From: Bacteroidota bacterium
GTDB taxonomy: Bacteria; Bacteroidota; Bacteroidia; Bacteroidales; Prolixibacteraceae
Length of the DNA stretch: 13,548 nucleotides
Reading direction: 5' to 3'
NCBI GenBank assembly: GCA_030632865.1
Contig: DAOVTY010000061.1
Location: 1-13,548, forward strand
Below, in pieces: positions 1 through 8,119 of this stretch. Each line of letters opens with the position of its first letter. The stretch's first letter is position 1. The notes beneath the pieces are model-generated. The model was not told the origin of the DNA and did not search any database. It worked only from the letters and a program-made list of their open reading frames with translations. Made by a program: the position numbers and the translations under genes.

Positions 1-459
1 GAACACGGTGTTACACTGGCAGTTCAAAACCACCACGATATTGCACTCCACCACGATGCAATGAGTTGGCTATTAAGAGAAGTTAATATGCCAAATGTTA
101 TGGCTGGTTGGGATGCATGGTCGCCAGTACTTGAAGGATTATCTTCTGAAGAACTGCGTGAGTCTATTTTAAAAATGGAACCTTTTATTGTGAATACTAT
201 TGCTGCAGATTATATTGCACATCCTCGATATAGTTACGTAAATCATTTAACAAACTACAAAGCCGAGCAACCTGCAATGCGCGCGGTTCCAATGGGAAAA
301 GGGATTATAGACTACAAAATTTGGTTCGAAACATTAAAAGAAATTGGTTATCAAGGATGGGTAGTGTACGAAATGTGTGAAGTTTTAGATGGAGGAGGCT
401 CTATGGAAAACATGGACAAAACTGCAAAAGCTTTTCTAGATTATATGAAACAGTTTTAA
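1..459 (+). CDS. Sugar phosphate isomerase/epimerase-like TIM-barrel protein, 3' part
   Basis: The reading frame is open from base 1, so the 5' end lies outside the window and only the last 152 residues are seen. They match the C-terminal half of the xylose-isomerase-like / AP-endonuclease-2 TIM-barrel superfamily. The NHHD stretch near the visible start, the GWD in GWDAWSP, and the VVYEMCE strand near the end are at the positions where this fold usually places its metal- and substrate-binding His, Asp and Glu residues. Such proteins isomerise or epimerise sugars or sugar derivatives, or oxidise-reduce them together with partner enzymes, normally in the cytoplasm. The next gene starts 12 nt after the stop, so the two are probably co-transcribed. 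The exact substrate cannot be told. An internal ATG at position 61 falls inside the conserved domain and is not a credible start. Confidence 0.85.
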   Translation, partial: EHGVTLAVQNHHDIALHHDAMSWLLREVNMPNVMAGWDAWSPVLEGLSSEELRESILKMEPFIVNTIAADYIAHPRYSYVNHLTNYKAEQPAMRAVPMGKGIIDYKIWFETLKEIGYQGWVVYEMCEVLDGGGSMENMDKTAKAFLDYMKQF

Positions 460-471
460 CAATTTACAATT

Positions 472-1446
472 ATGAAAACTAAACCGATTTTAACATTTGT
501 ATTAATTTTCACCATTTTAAGTTTAAACGGTCAAAACTATCCAAAACTTGATGAATCATTCAGGTTAAATCAACTTACGCCACCAACCGGGAAAATTCGT
601 ATGATTTTAGATACCGACACTTACAACGAAGTTGACGACCAATTTGCATTGGCATACGCATTACTTTCTCCAGAGAAGATTGATTTGCAAGCTGTTTACG
701 CAGCACCATTTAAAAACAACCGCTCCGAAAGCCCTGAAGATGGAATGGAAAAAAGCTACGAAGAAATTTTACGTCTTTTTAAATTAATGGGTAAGTCTTC
801 CGAAGGGTTAGCTTTTAAAGGTTCAAATTCATATTTGCATGACATAACAAAACCTATCGAAAGTGATGCAACAAAAGACCTAATACAAAGAGCAATGAAA
901 AGCAGTCCGGAAGATCCGCTTTATGTTGTTCCAATTGGGTGCATTACCAATATTGCTTCGGCGATATTAATTGAGCCAAAAATTATTAAAAATATTATTG
1001 TAGTTTGGTTGGGAGGAAACAGTTTAAACTGGCCACATCAAATGGAGTTTAACCTAAAACAGGATGTATTAGCTGCACAAGTGGTTTTTAATTCGGGAGT
1101 TCCACTTGTAATAATGCCTTGCACTCCGGTAGTATCGCATTTGCACACTACAATTCCTGAGTTGAAATTTTATTTAGAAGGGAAAAATGAATTGTCTGAT
1201 TATTTATACAACATTGTAGTTGAATATAGTGGAGGAAAAAAAGCGTGGTCGAAAGTAATTTGGGATGTTTCTGCAATTGCATGGCTTGTAAACCCTTCGT
1301 GGGTTGCAACAGATTTGGTTCACAGTCCCATTCTTACCGATCAAGTAACTTTTAGTGTAAATCATTCGAGGCATTTTATAAGAATGGCAACTTTGTTAAA
1401 TCGCGACGCAATTTTCAGGGATTTGTTTGAAAAACTTGGAGAATAA
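472..1446 (+). CDS. Exported nucleoside hydrolase family protein
   Basis: 324 residues. An N-terminal signal peptide (about residues 1-20, ending LSLNGQ) points to export. The mature protein carries the family's calcium-binding signature, DTDTYNEVDDQFAL at residues 47-60. A GCITNIASAI segment (156-165) and a WLGGN segment (179-183) fit the core strands of the inosine-uridine-preferring nucleoside hydrolase fold. Near the C-terminus VIWDVSAIAWL supplies the last conserved Asp (D265). In classical family members this Asp is preceded by a catalytic His, but here the residue is Trp264, so purine/pyrimidine ribosides may not be the substrate. Family members hydrolyse the N-glycosidic bond of ribonucleosides; this one may act on a nucleoside-like or other N-glycoside in the periplasm. 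It follows the sugar-isomerase-like gene by 12 nt and its stop is 4 nt from the stop of the convergent propeller gene. Confidence 0.87.
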   Translation: MKTKPILTFVLIFTILSLNGQNYPKLDESFRLNQLTPPTGKIRMILDTDTYNEVDDQFALAYALLSPEKIDLQAVYAAPFKNNRSESPEDGMEKSYEEILRLFKLMGKSSEGLAFKGSNSYLHDITKPIESDATKDLIQRAMKSSPEDPLYVVPIGCITNIASAILIEPKIIKNIIVVWLGGNSLNWPHQMEFNLKQDVLAAQVVFNSGVPLVIMPCTPVVSHLHTTIPELKFYLEGKNELSDYLYNIVVEYSGGKKAWSKVIWDVSAIAWLVNPSWVATDLVHSPILTDQVTFSVNHSRHFIRMATLLNRDAIFRDLFEKLGE

Positions 1447-1457
1447 TAAATTATTCT
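1440..1457. terminator. Small inverted repeat covering both convergent stop codons
   Basis: AGAATAA and TTATTCT form a perfect 7-bp inverted repeat with a TAAA loop. Each arm contains the stop codon of one of the two convergent genes, and both proteins end in Glu-stop. The stem has only one G-C pair and no following T-run, so it would be a weak bidirectional terminator at best. It may simply reflect two genes packed end to end. Confidence 0.35.
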
Positions 1458-2623
1458 ACAGGTAAAATTACCATATAACCATACACTTTCCCGGGAGCAA
1501 CACATTTATTGTAATACACTCTTTTACTATCGCGTGAAAAAGAAGGATTTGCATGGTAAGCTAATTTCCACATTGTATGATGATCTTGCGAAATAGTATC
1601 TTGCCAAAACGCTTCAGTCTGACCCCGTTTGTAAATACTAAATATCACGGGGTTTTTGCCATACCATGATTCGGATGCATAAAATTCTCTATTAGGCGAG
1701 GCTCCCAAATGATTGCCTGTTCCGGATAAAGTTTCAATAACATTTCGTTCCAAATCCCAACGTCTCGCTCTTTTGTCGTTTGGCATATTATCATCAATCT
1801 GATTATCATGGGCCATAATACTTTCATTATCAAACCAACTAAAATGCATGGGTTTGGGGCCAAAATATCGAATATCAGTTCCATCCGCATTCATAACTAC
1901 CAATTGCTTGTATTTTTCATTTTTTGGTCCAATATCCAATCTGAAAGCTATTTTTTTTCCGTCACCATTATATTGAAGATGTAAAATATTAAAATCGGAA
2001 ACTTCCCTTAAATTATCTGAAGGATAAAGGCTGGTGATTTCCTTAAAATCCATAACATCTCCTAATTTACTAATTTGTTTATTTTGAATATCGTACTCAT
2101 AAATAGTGGAAAGATGAGTTTCTGTATCATCAGCAGAATAAAGTATTTTACCCTGAAAAGTTTCGTGTCCTAGTTTTCCTTTTACCGCTTTTATTAAATG
2201 CAAGCCTTCCAAATTTATTGCACGAATAGAGTCATCTTCATAAGCAAAAGAATAATTGTCTAACCACTGCACGCGAGCTCCATTATGAACCGCCATATCA
2301 TTTAAATCAGTCACCTTTTCATGACCTGTTAAATCGGCATTACAAACCCAAATTTCTGCAGGAACTTTCTCTGAGCGATCATTTTTTGGCGAAGAAAGAA
2401 ATTTTGTATAGGCAATTTTGCTTCCATCAGGACTTTCTGGCGTTGTGTTGTAGTAACTAAAAGATGTATTGTAATCAGTCGTACCAACCAAATATGGAAC
2501 TCCAGATTCTAACTTATCGGAAATTTTATTTCCACCTTTCTTTTGATTACAAAAAGAGAAACTCATTAAAATAATGAGTAAGCCAAAAAATATTTTTATT
2601 GAATGAAGAAATCTTTTATTCAT
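1451..2623 (-). CDS. Exported TolB/PL22-like beta-propeller protein
   Basis: 390 residues. The N-terminus (1-25) is a hydrophobic signal ending SFSFCNQKK. This looks like a lipoprotein signal with Cys25 as the lipid attachment site, although Phe at -1 is atypical. The rest shows repeated blade motifs of WD40-like/TolB propellers: ESPDGSKIAY (63-72), YNGDGKKIAF (218-227), VMNADGTDIRY (243-253) and NPSFSRDSKRVYY (359-371). The order of these blades and the late His-rich stretch (H348, H349, H357) recall the oligogalacturonate lyase family PL22, where His residues on one face bind a metal ion. The similarity is judged by eye. The protein could be a lyase acting on unsaturated or uronate-containing oligosaccharides, or a non-catalytic binding propeller. 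It is divergent from the GH2 gene, sharing a 100-nt intergenic region, which suggests joint regulation. Confidence 0.8.
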   Translation of the reverse strand: MNKRFLHSIKIFFGLLIILMSFSFCNQKKGGNKISDKLESGVPYLVGTTDYNTSFSYYNTTPESPDGSKIAYTKFLSSPKNDRSEKVPAEIWVCNADLTGHEKVTDLNDMAVHNGARVQWLDNYSFAYEDDSIRAINLEGLHLIKAVKGKLGHETFQGKILYSADDTETHLSTIYEYDIQNKQISKLGDVMDFKEITSLYPSDNLREVSDFNILHLQYNGDGKKIAFRLDIGPKNEKYKQLVVMNADGTDIRYFGPKPMHFSWFDNESIMAHDNQIDDNMPNDKRARRWDLERNVIETLSGTGNHLGASPNREFYASESWYGKNPVIFSIYKRGQTEAFWQDTISQDHHTMWKLAYHANPSFSRDSKRVYYNKCVAPGKVYGYMVILPVE

Positions 2624-2723
2624 TGGTTTAGATTAATAATTTAAGAGTTTCGAATTTAGACAATAAATAATTACTTTTACAATCATTAATTACAATTTTT
2701 AACTAAACTAAACCTAATTCAAA
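2624..2723. promoter_or_regulatory. Divergent promoter region between propeller and GH2 genes
   Basis: These 100 nt separate two divergent starts and must hold both promoters unless one lies further away. The stretch is strongly AT-rich. A TACTTTTA at about 2671-2678 resembles the Bacteroidota -7 box TAnnTTTG with one mismatch and would serve the GH2 gene. No convincing box was found for the minus strand, and there is no Shine-Dalgarno sequence before either ATG. Confidence 0.35.
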
Positions 2724-5564
2724 ATGAGCAATTCTTATCAAAGACTATTTTTTATATTTAGCCTGATATTAATAATCCTATTTTCTTTTAATTCCTGCAA
2801 TCAAAAGGATTCTGAGGTTAGCCCCCGTATTATTAAAACTATTAATTCGAATTGGGTGTTCAACTATTTTCCTGATCCAACACTTAGAGAAAAGCATATT
2901 TCGCCTGACATTAATGACGATAAATGGTCGGCAATTGGATTACCACACACTTGGTCAACTTATGAGACTACCGGTGATATTCATCCGTTTATTAAATATC
3001 CATCGGAAAAAGATGATACATACTGGTGGTATGGCTGGGGTATTTACCGTAAAACTTTCAAAGTTGAAAATAGCCAGATTGATAAACAGATAATTGTTGA
3101 ATTCGATGGTGTTCAAAAATACTGCAAGGTTTACTTAAATGGCAAACTTGTAGGTGATCACAAAGGAGGATATACCTCATTTTATTTCGACTTAACTGAA
3201 TTTATTGATTGGGAAAACGATAATATTTTGGTGGTTGCAGTTAACGGAAGACGAAATGATGAATATCGAATTCCTCCAATGACGGCTGGAAACTGGGACG
3301 TTTACAGCGGAATTTATCGCGATGTAAGAATTGTTGCAAAAAACAAATTGCATTTTCCATATCAGGGCTCATACAAACACGATGGTGGAGTTTTTATTAC
3401 AACACCAAAAGTCTCGAATAAAGAAGCCAGTGTAAGTGTAAAATCTTTCGTCAAAAATGATTATTCTAAAACGATAGAAGCTAAAGTCGTTCATAAAATA
3501 TTCTCGCCTAAAAGTGAATTAATTACAACTATTGAAAACAGCAAGAAAATTGATGCTGGTTCTATTTGGGAATGCGAATTAAATTCAGACATTATTCAAA
3601 ATCCATTATTATGGTCGCCAGAATCTCCAGTGTTGTATAAAGTAGTTTCTTCAGTTTATATGAGCAATAAACTGACTGACCAAATTATTAATCCGTTGGG
3701 ATTACGTTTTTATGATTGGGATTATGAAAAAAACAGCCTTTTTGTAAACGGAGAAGAAATTAATATTAAAGGAACCAATCGCCATCAGGAATATCCATGG
3801 CTTGGAGATGCTCACCCTAAGTGGATTGCCAAAATGGATTTGGAAGATATTAAATACAACCTCGGTCATAATTTCATGCGCCTAACTCACTATCCCAACG
3901 ATAAATATTTATATCATCTGGCCGACTCAATCGGAATAATAATGGTTGAAGAAGTACCAAATATCAAAAGCATAGACTTTGACGAGGAAGTACAAAAACA
4001 AAATGTTCTTGAAATGGTTCGTCGCGACAGGAATCACCCATCTATATTTTTCTGGAGTGTTGGTAATGAAACTACCGATGCTGCCGATTCAAAATGGGTA
4101 TGGGAAGAAGATACCACACGAATAATTCATGCCAGAAAATGTGATGACGGAAGTGGAGATTTCGTAACACACGACCACAATAACCTTGATATGGAAAGTT
4201 TACTTCGAGTAACAGTTCGGGGTTGGTTTGACGAAGATGATGCTCCGGAAGGTTTTACTTCAACACCAGAAGATGGTCAACATACTAGCAATGAAACATG
4301 GCAACACGACATGGCCATAATTAAAGGAGGAAGTGTTAGAGGCGTGCTTGGAGACAATTGTAACGCATGGCTTTACGAAGATCATGGTGCCGACCGCGAA
4401 TACAAAAATTGCATTCTAAAACATATAAACCCAAAAGGTTGGGTTGACATGTACAGGCAGCCCAAATATGTTTATTGGCTAACAAAAGCATTGCATACTG
4501 ATATTCCAACAGTTTTTATTCATCCACATTTCTGGAGAGAACAATATCTGGGTCAAACAAAAACTATTACTATAGATTCAAATTGCGATGAGATTGAGCT
4601 TTTCGCAAACGGAAAATCTTTGGGAAAAAAGAATCCAAAAAGGGAAAATTTCTTTACACTCGATTATGAAAATGTAATAGTTGAAAACGGAGATTTAAAA
4701 TTAATTGGAATTAAAAATGGAGAACAAGTAGAACATGTTGTTGCAATGCCCGGCCAAGCCAAAAAGCTAACACTTGAAACAGACCAAAAATCAATTACTG
4801 CAGACCGAAGTGGAATAGCAATCATAAAAGCAAATATTCTGGATAAAAATGGAAATGAAGTTTTTGATGCCAAAAATACACTTAACTGGAAAGTGGAAGG
4901 ACCTGCTAATTTAGTGGGCGCCCAAATATACAAATCGGATATAATAAAATTTGAAGAATGGGAAGGAACCGGTTATACAGTTGTGCCTGTTTGTAACTTA
5001 ATCCGCTCAACAAATAAAGCCGGTACGATAATAGTAACAGTTAGTTCTCCGGGATTAGAATCTGCAACAATTGAAATTAAAAGTATTACTCCACTTCCGA
5101 ATAATTCTCCAATTATAGAACATATAATTGATGATGAAGGAAGAATTAAAATATCGAAAAACGAGACTTTTAATAAAAATGTAAAATTATTAACCGGAAT
5201 TATGAGCATCAGTGAAAACCATAAAATTGAGGGTGAAAGTAGAAGTGAAATATCCGGACACTTAATAGAATTTATACGACACAGAAATTATGGTTTAGAT
5301 AGAAATTCTATTGGGGTAAAAACATTTGTTGAAGTTTTAACGGATAAAATTTATAAGCTGGATGGTGAATTAATTGCTGATGATTACAATTTTCTTACAG
5401 GACAATTTAATACTTGGTTTACTTTGGAGCAGATGATAATTAGAAGTAATACTTCAGAAACTGAAAGGTCTAAAATTCTTAATAATTATGCGACCAAAAT
5501 AATTGTAAGAGCAAACCCTGTTGATTTGGATATTGAGAGAGATTTAATTTATAAATTACAATAA
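2724..5564 (+). CDS. Glycoside hydrolase family 2 lipoprotein
   Basis: 946 residues. A lipoprotein signal peptide ends NSCNQK, with Cys25 as the likely lipidation site. Residues about 40-205 form the GH2 N-terminal sugar-binding jelly roll, with LPHTWS, YWWYGWGIYRKTF and NGKLVGDHKGGYTSF. An immunoglobulin-like domain follows to about 335, then the TIM barrel. The barrel shows GTNRHQEYPW (350-359), NFMRLTHYPND around R386, and FFWSVGNET, whose E449 is the expected acid/base. The usual downstream nucleophile motif (Ser/Thr-Glu-Tyr/His) is not obvious; E524 (SNETWQHD) and E552 (WLYEDHGADREY, 549-560) are the candidates. About 330 further residues include beta-sandwich and bacterial Ig-like segments. 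Family members cleave beta-galactosides, beta-glucuronides or beta-mannosides. The linkage here is unknown, and the protein probably acts at the cell surface or in the periplasm. Confidence 0.92.
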   Translation: MSNSYQRLFFIFSLILIILFSFNSCNQKDSEVSPRIIKTINSNWVFNYFPDPTLREKHISPDINDDKWSAIGLPHTWSTYETTGDIHPFIKYPSEKDDTYWWYGWGIYRKTFKVENSQIDKQIIVEFDGVQKYCKVYLNGKLVGDHKGGYTSFYFDLTEFIDWENDNILVVAVNGRRNDEYRIPPMTAGNWDVYSGIYRDVRIVAKNKLHFPYQGSYKHDGGVFITTPKVSNKEASVSVKSFVKNDYSKTIEAKVVHKIFSPKSELITTIENSKKIDAGSIWECELNSDIIQNPLLWSPESPVLYKVVSSVYMSNKLTDQIINPLGLRFYDWDYEKNSLFVNGEEINIKGTNRHQEYPWLGDAHPKWIAKMDLEDIKYNLGHNFMRLTHYPNDKYLYHLADSIGIIMVEEVPNIKSIDFDEEVQKQNVLEMVRRDRNHPSIFFWSVGNETTDAADSKWVWEEDTTRIIHARKCDDGSGDFVTHDHNNLDMESLLRVTVRGWFDEDDAPEGFTSTPEDGQHTSNETWQHDMAIIKGGSVRGVLGDNCNAWLYEDHGADREYKNCILKHINPKGWVDMYRQPKYVYWLTKALHTDIPTVFIHPHFWREQYLGQTKTITIDSNCDEIELFANGKSLGKKNPKRENFFTLDYENVIVENGDLKLIGIKNGEQVEHVVAMPGQAKKLTLETDQKSITADRSGIAIIKANILDKNGNEVFDAKNTLNWKVEGPANLVGAQIYKSDIIKFEEWEGTGYTVVPVCNLIRSTNKAGTIIVTVSSPGLESATIEIKSITPLPNNSPIIEHIIDDEGRIKISKNETFNKNVKLLTGIMSISENHKIEGESRSEISGHLIEFIRHRNYGLDRNSIGVKTFVEVLTDKIYKLDGELIADDYNFLTGQFNTWFTLEQMIIRSNTSETERSKILNNYATKIIVRANPVDLDIERDLIYKLQ

Positions 5565-5586
5565 GCAACTTATTGTAATTTATAAA
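5548..5586. terminator. Perfect 18-bp hairpin between convergent genes
   Basis: The left arm (5548-5565) and right arm (5569-5586) are perfect reverse complements of 18 nt, joined by a CAA loop. The left arm contains the TAA stop of the GH2 gene, so the gene ends inside the hairpin. On the plus strand it is followed by CATATTTT. It sits 46 nt downstream of the convergent minus-strand gene's stop, so it can serve as a terminator for both. The stem is AT-rich but unusually long and without mismatch. Confidence 0.8.
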
Positions 5587-5631
5587 CATATTTTGGGATT
5601 GTGTTGTGAACCTTAAAAAAATTAAGACAAT

Positions 5632-7023
5632 TTATTTTGATGTAATTAAGGCAATCCATTCCAACTCTCCAGGAGGAGATAAATTTACAATTTTGCCCCC
5701 TTTAATTTTATTTTCGGAAAACATTTCACCGTTTCTAATATTAAACCATTTCAAATTGAATTCATTATTAAATTCGGTTAAATTTAATCCAACTTCTCCG
5801 CCATCGGTAAAAAACAATACATATGTTTCTCCAGGTTTAGAGGTAAGATAAACCTCATTTTCATCTCTGTCAGAAAGCAAATCATTTCCAGGTTGCAGTT
5901 CCCAAAACTTTGCAGTCGCTTCAATTTCACGGGCAACTTTTACACAATTCATCGACAATTCCGAAAGCCCCAAACCTGAATCAGGACGATGAAAGCGTGC
6001 CGAAGCCACTCCACCAATTACATGTCTCCACCAACGTTCCAATGCATTCTTTGTATTTCCATGGCGACCACCATCTAAACCATAAGTTTTTACAGTATTT
6101 AACGGTCGTGGATACGTAGAAAGATAACTTTTAACCCACTGAAAATTATCCCAATGAACCTGCCCTTTTTGCTGGTTATTTTGCGAGACATCGCAAAAAA
6201 TATAACGCTCCGGATTATCGAATGTACGTTTATGTTGCTTGGAAGTTAAATCCCAACTATCCCACATTTCGGTAACACAAATCTCTTTTCCGGCTTCTTT
6301 CGCTTTATTTAAAATTAATTCAGACCAAAAAATTGCCCACTCTTCTTCTCCCGAAGTTTCATTATCCATGCAATACAAAACATTATCATACTTTAACGAA
6401 ATCTCCAGCATTTTTTCAACTCTGCTTTTCTGATATTTCAACAGCAATTCATTGTCTCTCTGCTTTGGCGTAGTAAAGAAAAAGGGTTGCCTGTTTTGCC
6501 CCGGATGATCAGGATATTCCAAATCAAGTCCAGATTCTTCTGAAGTATAATTTATATTATTTTTAGGATTAAATGGATGAATTGGCCAATGATTACGGGC
6601 ATAATCAAATCTGTCCCAGACTTCAATCTGAACAATAATATTACGCTTTTTTGTTTCTTGCAAGAAAAATTCGAAACGATTGTAATAATCTTCATTTAAT
6701 TTATCGAGGTTGTATTTCCCATTTTCTAATTGTATAAAAGGATACAATTCAAATCCTTTGTCTTGCCGGTCGCTCATTGTGTTTCGTACATAGTTTGCAC
6801 CTACACTTTTCATAGAATCTAAATGCGGAATCAATATTTCTTTCGGCCATTGAAACAGATTATCGTCACTGCTTGCGCCAAGTAACATTATTGGTTCGTC
6901 TTTATATTGCCAATACCAGGAGTTTTCATCCCAAGGTTTAATTCGGTTATTTTCGTGCTTAATATTACAGCCTATTAAAATATAAAATATTGTAATTGAG
7001 AGAATTAGCAGTTTATGTTTCAT
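5632..7023 (-). CDS. GH-A-like TIM-barrel lipoprotein with collagen-binding-like C-terminal domain
   Basis: 463 residues. A clear lipobox LIGC puts the lipidated residue at Cys19. Residues about 30-375 read as a clan GH-A-type (beta/alpha)8 barrel related to the DUF4038/GH140-like group: WYWQYKDEPIMLLGAS (36-51), IIVQIEVWDRFDY (129-141), YCMDNETSGEEEW (217-229, candidate acid/base E222) and VTEMWDSWD (250-258, E252). The usual strand-7 nucleophile Glu is not apparent; that region reads NTVKTYGLDGGRHGN (309-323). The C-terminus (about 385-462), with YVLFFTDGGEVGLNL and LKWFNIRNGE, matches the small beta-sandwich called the putative collagen-binding domain in Pfam. It is probably a surface or periplasmic glycosidase or glycan-binding protein. 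It is the second gene of an operon with the DUF1080 gene 52 nt upstream. Confidence 0.82.
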   Translation of the reverse strand: MKHKLLILSITIFYILIGCNIKHENNRIKPWDENSWYWQYKDEPIMLLGASSDDNLFQWPKEILIPHLDSMKSVGANYVRNTMSDRQDKGFELYPFIQLENGKYNLDKLNEDYYNRFEFFLQETKKRNIIVQIEVWDRFDYARNHWPIHPFNPKNNINYTSEESGLDLEYPDHPGQNRQPFFFTTPKQRDNELLLKYQKSRVEKMLEISLKYDNVLYCMDNETSGEEEWAIFWSELILNKAKEAGKEICVTEMWDSWDLTSKQHKRTFDNPERYIFCDVSQNNQQKGQVHWDNFQWVKSYLSTYPRPLNTVKTYGLDGGRHGNTKNALERWWRHVIGGVASARFHRPDSGLGLSELSMNCVKVAREIEATAKFWELQPGNDLLSDRDENEVYLTSKPGETYVLFFTDGGEVGLNLTEFNNEFNLKWFNIRNGEMFSENKIKGGKIVNLSPPGELEWIALITSK

Positions 7024-7075
7024 TTTAGAATAGGTTTTTAAATGATGAAAAAATTGCAGTAAAAAAAGAAGAAAC

Positions 7076-7882
7076 TTATTTTATAGAAAGTGGTGTCAAC
7101 TCAACTTTCCTGAAAAATATTTCAGCACTTTCCGACTGTATTTGAATTCTACCTTTTTCTGGTTTTACATCAGTGGCTTTGTTTATTAAAATACCATTTA
7201 AAAATATGGTAATTTCTCCTTTATCTACAATACACTCCAAAATATTCCACTCACCTAATGGATTTTCAACATCATTTTCACCTCTAAATCCAAGAATATC
7301 ATTCCATTTTGGATCGCGGTTTAACCAATTTATGCGGCCTTTATTAATTGTCTCAATGTTTCCGTTTGGATCAAAAACAAAAGAGTTTCCCTGTTTTTCT
7401 GAAGCTACCGTGCTTGTAATCTGAAATTTATCGCTTCCATCTCCAACAACAATAAAATCGCCTGTACCACCTTCAATTATTTGGCACTCTATTGAATTAA
7501 TCCAAATCCCACCCGAACTTCCATCTTCTCCCTGAGAATGCAAAAGTATTCCACTATCGCGTGCTTTATCCAACCTCGGGTCAAATACTATTTTGCCCCA
7601 TTTAAACTCTGTAACAAGTTTATAATTTTCATATTCTTCGTTTGTTGTAATACACCCCCACTCTTCGCCAGAAATTCTGATTACTCCATCTTCAACCATA
7701 AAAACATTTAGTGGGTCATTGTCGCGCCCCCGATCTTTTAAAAAAGTGTACCAACCTTCTAAATTTTCCCCATTAAACAACTGAATTGTTTTATCTTTTT
7801 TTTGATTTTGAGCATAGCTTTTTACATTAAAAATTCCAATCACTAGAATTGTAATCGTTGTAAACAAAATAATTTTTTTCAT
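7076..7882 (-). CDS. DUF1080 / 3-keto-disaccharide hydrolase-like exported protein
   Basis: 268 residues. A signal peptide with likely cleavage after Ala24 (KSYA-QNQ) indicates export. The remainder is a concanavalin-like beta-sandwich of the DUF1080 family (Pfam: 3-keto-disaccharide hydrolase). It begins with the hallmark LFNGENLEGW (35-44) and continues with EYENYKLVTEFKWG (83-96), RDSGILLHSQG (108-118) and IECQIIEGGTGDF (131-143). Some family members hydrolyse 3-keto-glycosides made by oxidoreductases, and many are unstudied proteins linked to glycan use. The next gene downstream starts 52 nt after the stop on the same strand, so the pair is read as an operon. Alternatively the protein could be a carbohydrate-binding lectin-like domain without catalysis. 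Confidence 0.9.
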   Translation of the reverse strand: MKKIILFTTITILVIGIFNVKSYAQNQKKDKTIQLFNGENLEGWYTFLKDRGRDNDPLNVFMVEDGVIRISGEEWGCITTNEEYENYKLVTEFKWGKIVFDPRLDKARDSGILLHSQGEDGSSGGIWINSIECQIIEGGTGDFIVVGDGSDKFQITSTVASEKQGNSFVFDPNGNIETINKGRINWLNRDPKWNDILGFRGENDVENPLGEWNILECIVDKGEITIFLNGILINKATDVKPEKGRIQIQSESAEIFFRKVELTPLSIK

Positions 7883-7948
7883 ATTTTATTCTTTTAGAAA
7901 GATTTTAAGGTTTAGTATATCAAATTATTATTTGCCGTTTACTTTTAT

Positions 7949-8119
7949 TCAATCCAATTTTAATATTTTGGCAATAAATACTGCAAGTAAACCACACACT
8001 AACAATATAACAATATTAACGATAAAAAGTATTAAATCTACATCTCCCTTTTCAATTATCTAGTTTGGATTAAAACCGGGTCTTCCAAATGATTCTATAA
8101 AATTAACTGACAAATACAC
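7949..8119 (-). pseudogene. Possible relic of a small membrane protein
   Basis: The minus strand reads through 57 codons up to a TGA at 7949-7951, broken by one in-frame TAG at 8060-8062. Before the TAG it gives a FIESFGRPGFNPN segment. After it comes IIEKGDVDLILFIVNI, continuing as a hydrophobic, transmembrane-like stretch that ends in a basic AKILKLD tail. The amphipathic-then-hydrophobic pattern looks like the C-terminal end of a membrane protein. There is no ATG start, and upstream the frame is stopped at 8120-8122. A neighbouring frame (GIIRNIILSVFVS) could be its frameshifted continuation. I do not recognise the family, and chance in AT-rich DNA is possible. Confidence 0.3.
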
